Part shown: piece by piece, positions 47,160-49,212 of the stretch
Layout: each line of letters opens with the position of its first letter
Position numbering within the stretch: the first letter of the stretch is position 1
Source of the DNA: CAZIRF01 sp964541755
GTDB taxonomy: Bacteria; Spirochaetota; Spirochaetia; Treponematales; Breznakiellaceae
Reading direction: 5' to 3'
Assembly: GCA_964541755.1 (NCBI GenBank)
Contig: CAZIRF010000020.1
Location: forward strand, 1-49,212
Length of the DNA: 49,212 nt
Made by a program: the position numbers and the translations under genes
Notes under the pieces: model-generated
Told to the model about the DNA's origin: nothing
The model's database searches: none
What the model saw: only the letters and a program-made list of their open reading frames with translations

Positions 47160-49212
47160 ATGCCCGTCGCCAGCAAGTCCGGCCCCTGCGCCGGCAGCAT
47201 CCCTCTCCCTGTCGTCTTGGCCCTCTTCGCCCTGTTGGCAGGAGTCCCCATGGCATTTGCCCGCGAACCCCTCCCCGAGGAGACCGGCTTCCCCTTCAAG
47301 ATTGAAAACCTGGACCCCTCATCCCCCGTATCGGCCGCCTTCCTCAACGACCACGTCGCCGGCAGCCGCGGCCAGGTCACCGCCGGCCCCGATGGCCACC
47401 TCTACCTTGCGGGTGAACGCATCCGCTTCATGGGGACCAACTTCACCTCCCTGCCCACCAAGGCCGACGCCCCCGAACTGGCCCGGCGCCTCGCGGCCCT
47501 GGGGGTCAATATCATCCGTTTCCACCACATGGATTCCCCCTGGACCAACGGCTTTCTTGCGAATACCTACTCAAAGACCACGCGCGAACTCGACCCCGCA
47601 GCCCTCGATCGCCTCGATTTTTTCGCCAACGAGCTCTTGAAGAACGGCATCTACCTCAACATGAACCTCGTTGTCGGGCGTCAATTCAACCGACACGACG
47701 GCCTTCCGCCCGAAATCGACGACATTGAAGAGGTAAAGGCCCGCCACGCCATCGGCTTTTGGGACAATCGGGTCTACTCCCTGCAGGAGGAGTTCGCCCG
47801 CCAGCTCCTCGACCGGGTAAATCCCTACACCGGTCGCAAGTGGATTGACGAGCCGGGACTGGCCATGGTGGAGATCAACAACGAAAACTCCCTCCTGCAG
47901 GCCTGGTACAACGGCTATCTCGACCAGACCCCGGCGAGCCTTCTCGAAGGATTGAGATCCGGATGGCAGAACTGGCTCAAGAAGAAGTTCAAGACTGATA
48001 GTTCGCTCCGAAAAGCCTTCAACTTGTACTCCCCACCCGGCCCCGAGCTCCTCGTTCCCCCAAAGGATGGGCGTGCGGGGCGCTGGAATCTCGAGTCCCA
48101 CGGCGGCTCATCCGCCAGTCTCACCGTCGCCCGCGACGGAACCCTTCGCGTCGAGGTCGCCAAGGCCGGGGCCGAGGGCTGGCACGTCCAGCTTAACCAG
48201 GGGGGGCTCGCCATCGCCGATGACACCCGCTACACCCTTTCCTTCAAGGCCCGAGCCCCCAGCCAGCGGGGGGATGCGAAGCTGCCCCTCTCGGTGAGTC
48301 TCATGATGGCCCATGATCCCTGGCGAGGGCTTGGTTTCGATACCCGTGTCGACCTCGATGGACAGTGGCGCGAGTACCGCTTCATCATCCCGGCCCTCCT
48401 TGCCGATGAAAACGCCCGCCTCAACTTTGGCGGGCTTGGCAGAGCGGCTGGGGCCGTCGTGGAGCTCAAGGAACTCTCTTTCGCCCCCGGCGGCGATCTC
48501 CTCGAAAGCCTGGGCTCTATTGAGCGCGGGACGCTCGCCATCCCGCCAGCCGATCGCGGCAGCCGTCTTCCCGCCGGCCTCCACGAAGAGTGGATCAGCT
48601 ACCTGTATGAGGTCGAGGAATCCTACTGGGCGCGGATGCATGCCTTCCTGCGCGATACCCTGGGCAGCAAGGCCCTCATTGCCGGGACCATTGTGGGCTG
48701 TACGACACCGGACATCATGGCCCGCTTCGACATCATCGACACCCATTCTTATTGGAACCACCCCGCCTTTCCCGGAAAATCCTGGGATTCAAAGGACAAC
48801 TACGTTACCAACACCAGCATCCTGCGCAACGAGCACTTGGGCGGGCTGGGTTCCCTGTCCTTCATGCGTATCAAGGGAAAGCCCTTCTCGGTAAGCGAGT
48901 ACGATCACCCCTGGCCCAATCAATTCAACTTCGAGATGTACCCCCTCCTTGCGGCCTGGGCCTCTTGGCAGGACTGGGACATGCTCTACACCTTCACTGC
49001 AGATGCCGAAGACGGCGGCAAGGGAAACCTGATAACCGGCTTCTTTGACCAGCTGCGGAACCCCGTCAAGGCGGCAGCCTTCCCCTTCGCCGCCCGCATC
49101 TTTCGCCAGGGCCTCGTGGCTGCGGCCCCGGACGAGACGGTCGTCCACTGGGATCGCAGCCTTGCCCTCGAGCGGGCGGGGCTTATGCGGGCCTGGAGCA
49201 TCTTCGGCCCCG
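47160..49212 (+). CDS. secreted GH5-like glycoside hydrolase (3' end outside window)
   Basis: The frame is open from ATG 47160 to the window edge (684 codons). It has an N-terminal signal peptide (LPVVLALFALLAGVPMAFA, cleavage near residue 35). The TIM-barrel start is IRFMGTNFTSLPTKADAPELARRLAALGVNIIRFHHMDSPW. The acid/base Glu is in VEINNENSLLQAWYNGYL (about residue 245), the likely nucleophile Glu in FSVSEYDHPWPNQFNFEMYPL (about residue 580). Between them (about residues 300-445) lies an inserted beta-sandwich resembling a carbohydrate-binding module (WNLESHGGSSASLTVARDGTLRVEVAK, GWHVQLNQGGLAI...). Such enzymes cut beta-glucans or mannans. The start codon lacks a clear ribosome-binding site and lies 29 bp from the divergent SlyD start. 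Confidence 0.85.
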   Translation, partial: MPVASKSGPCAGSIPLPVVLALFALLAGVPMAFAREPLPEETGFPFKIENLDPSSPVSAAFLNDHVAGSRGQVTAGPDGHLYLAGERIRFMGTNFTSLPTKADAPELARRLAALGVNIIRFHHMDSPWTNGFLANTYSKTTRELDPAALDRLDFFANELLKNGIYLNMNLVVGRQFNRHDGLPPEIDDIEEVKARHAIGFWDNRVYSLQEEFARQLLDRVNPYTGRKWIDEPGLAMVEINNENSLLQAWYNGYLDQTPASLLEGLRSGWQNWLKKKFKTDSSLRKAFNLYSPPGPELLVPPKDGRAGRWNLESHGGSSASLTVARDGTLRVEVAKAGAEGWHVQLNQGGLAIADDTRYTLSFKARAPSQRGDAKLPLSVSLMMAHDPWRGLGFDTRVDLDGQWREYRFIIPALLADENARLNFGGLGRAAGAVVELKELSFAPGGDLLESLGSIERGTLAIPPADRGSRLPAGLHEEWISYLYEVEESYWARMHAFLRDTLGSKALIAGTIVGCTTPDIMARFDIIDTHSYWNHPAFPGKSWDSKDNYVTNTSILRNEHLGGLGSLSFMRIKGKPFSVSEYDHPWPNQFNFEMYPLLAAWASWQDWDMLYTFTADAEDGGKGNLITGFFDQLRNPVKAAAFPFAARIFRQGLVAAAPDETVVHWDRSLALERAGLMRAWSIFGP

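Overview
This 49.2-kb window is a GC-rich bacterial chromosome segment (by eye about 58-60 % GC) with short gaps, ATGA/GTGA start-stop overlaps and many Gram-negative-style lipoproteins. A moxR-DUF58-bat operon, a NusG-II/Gx-transporter pair, several plant-polysaccharide hydrolases and a CCA-less tRNA-fMet fit a saccharolytic spirochaete (Spirochaetota, Treponema-like) best. That placement is an inference; no rRNA or ribosomal-protein gene is present.

Layout. 1-2.0 kb: nadC-nadA (NAD synthesis, minus strand, nadA cut by the window start). 2.0-2.5 kb: ybaK/ebsC-type deacylase. 2.5-11.5 kb: a minus-strand tryptophan operon trpE-trpGD-trpCF-trpB-trpA followed by an AraC/GyrI-like regulator and a lipoprotein. 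Its promoter carries two matching 18-bp pseudo-palindromes. 11.5-24 kb: an accessory zone with lower-GC genes. It holds an orphan immunity-type pair, a frameshifted SDR, small secreted proteins, a truncated copy of a GH43 gene next to the intact copy, an ECF sigma factor-membrane protein operon, an AAA/DUF4143 ATPase behind a 47-bp palindrome, IS3 debris, and a BtrH-like/MerR pair. 24-33 kb: MocR-type regulator, GH51 arabinofuranosidase with a divergent AraC regulator, beta-barrel protein, DUF4377-like protein, Fic protein with a triple operator-like repeat, a frameshifted unknown gene, and an acetyl-esterase. 32.6-33.3 kb: repeat-rich spacer and tRNA-fMet. 33.5-36.1 kb: glutathione peroxidase, OhrR-like MarR regulator, GH20 hexosaminidase. 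36.2-44.7 kb: moxR-DUF58-lipoprotein-batA-batB-batC-batD-batE. 45-47.1 kb: SlyD-like FKBP, NusG-II protein and Gx transporter (minus). 47.2 kb to the end: a secreted glycoside hydrolase cut by the window end.

The biology is central metabolism (NAD, Trp), hemicellulose and chitobiose breakdown (GH43, GH51, esterase, GH20, GH5-like), peroxide defence and a cell-envelope Bat complex.

The most unusual material is repetitive. (1) A 143-bp unit of three consecutive hairpins occurs twice in inverted orientation around a 5.1-kb accessory segment, with paired base changes that keep the stems. (2) A word RCTGATAGY occurs 24 times on both strands, almost absent from the accessory zone. (3) An 18-bp sequence GTAANNGGAAGCYTGCAG occurs alone or as terminal inverted repeats, once bounding a 174-bp in-frame part of batC. 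(4) A roughly 160-bp intergenic repeat flanks the immunity-type genes, and tRNA-fMet 3'-end fragments lie near the tRNA.
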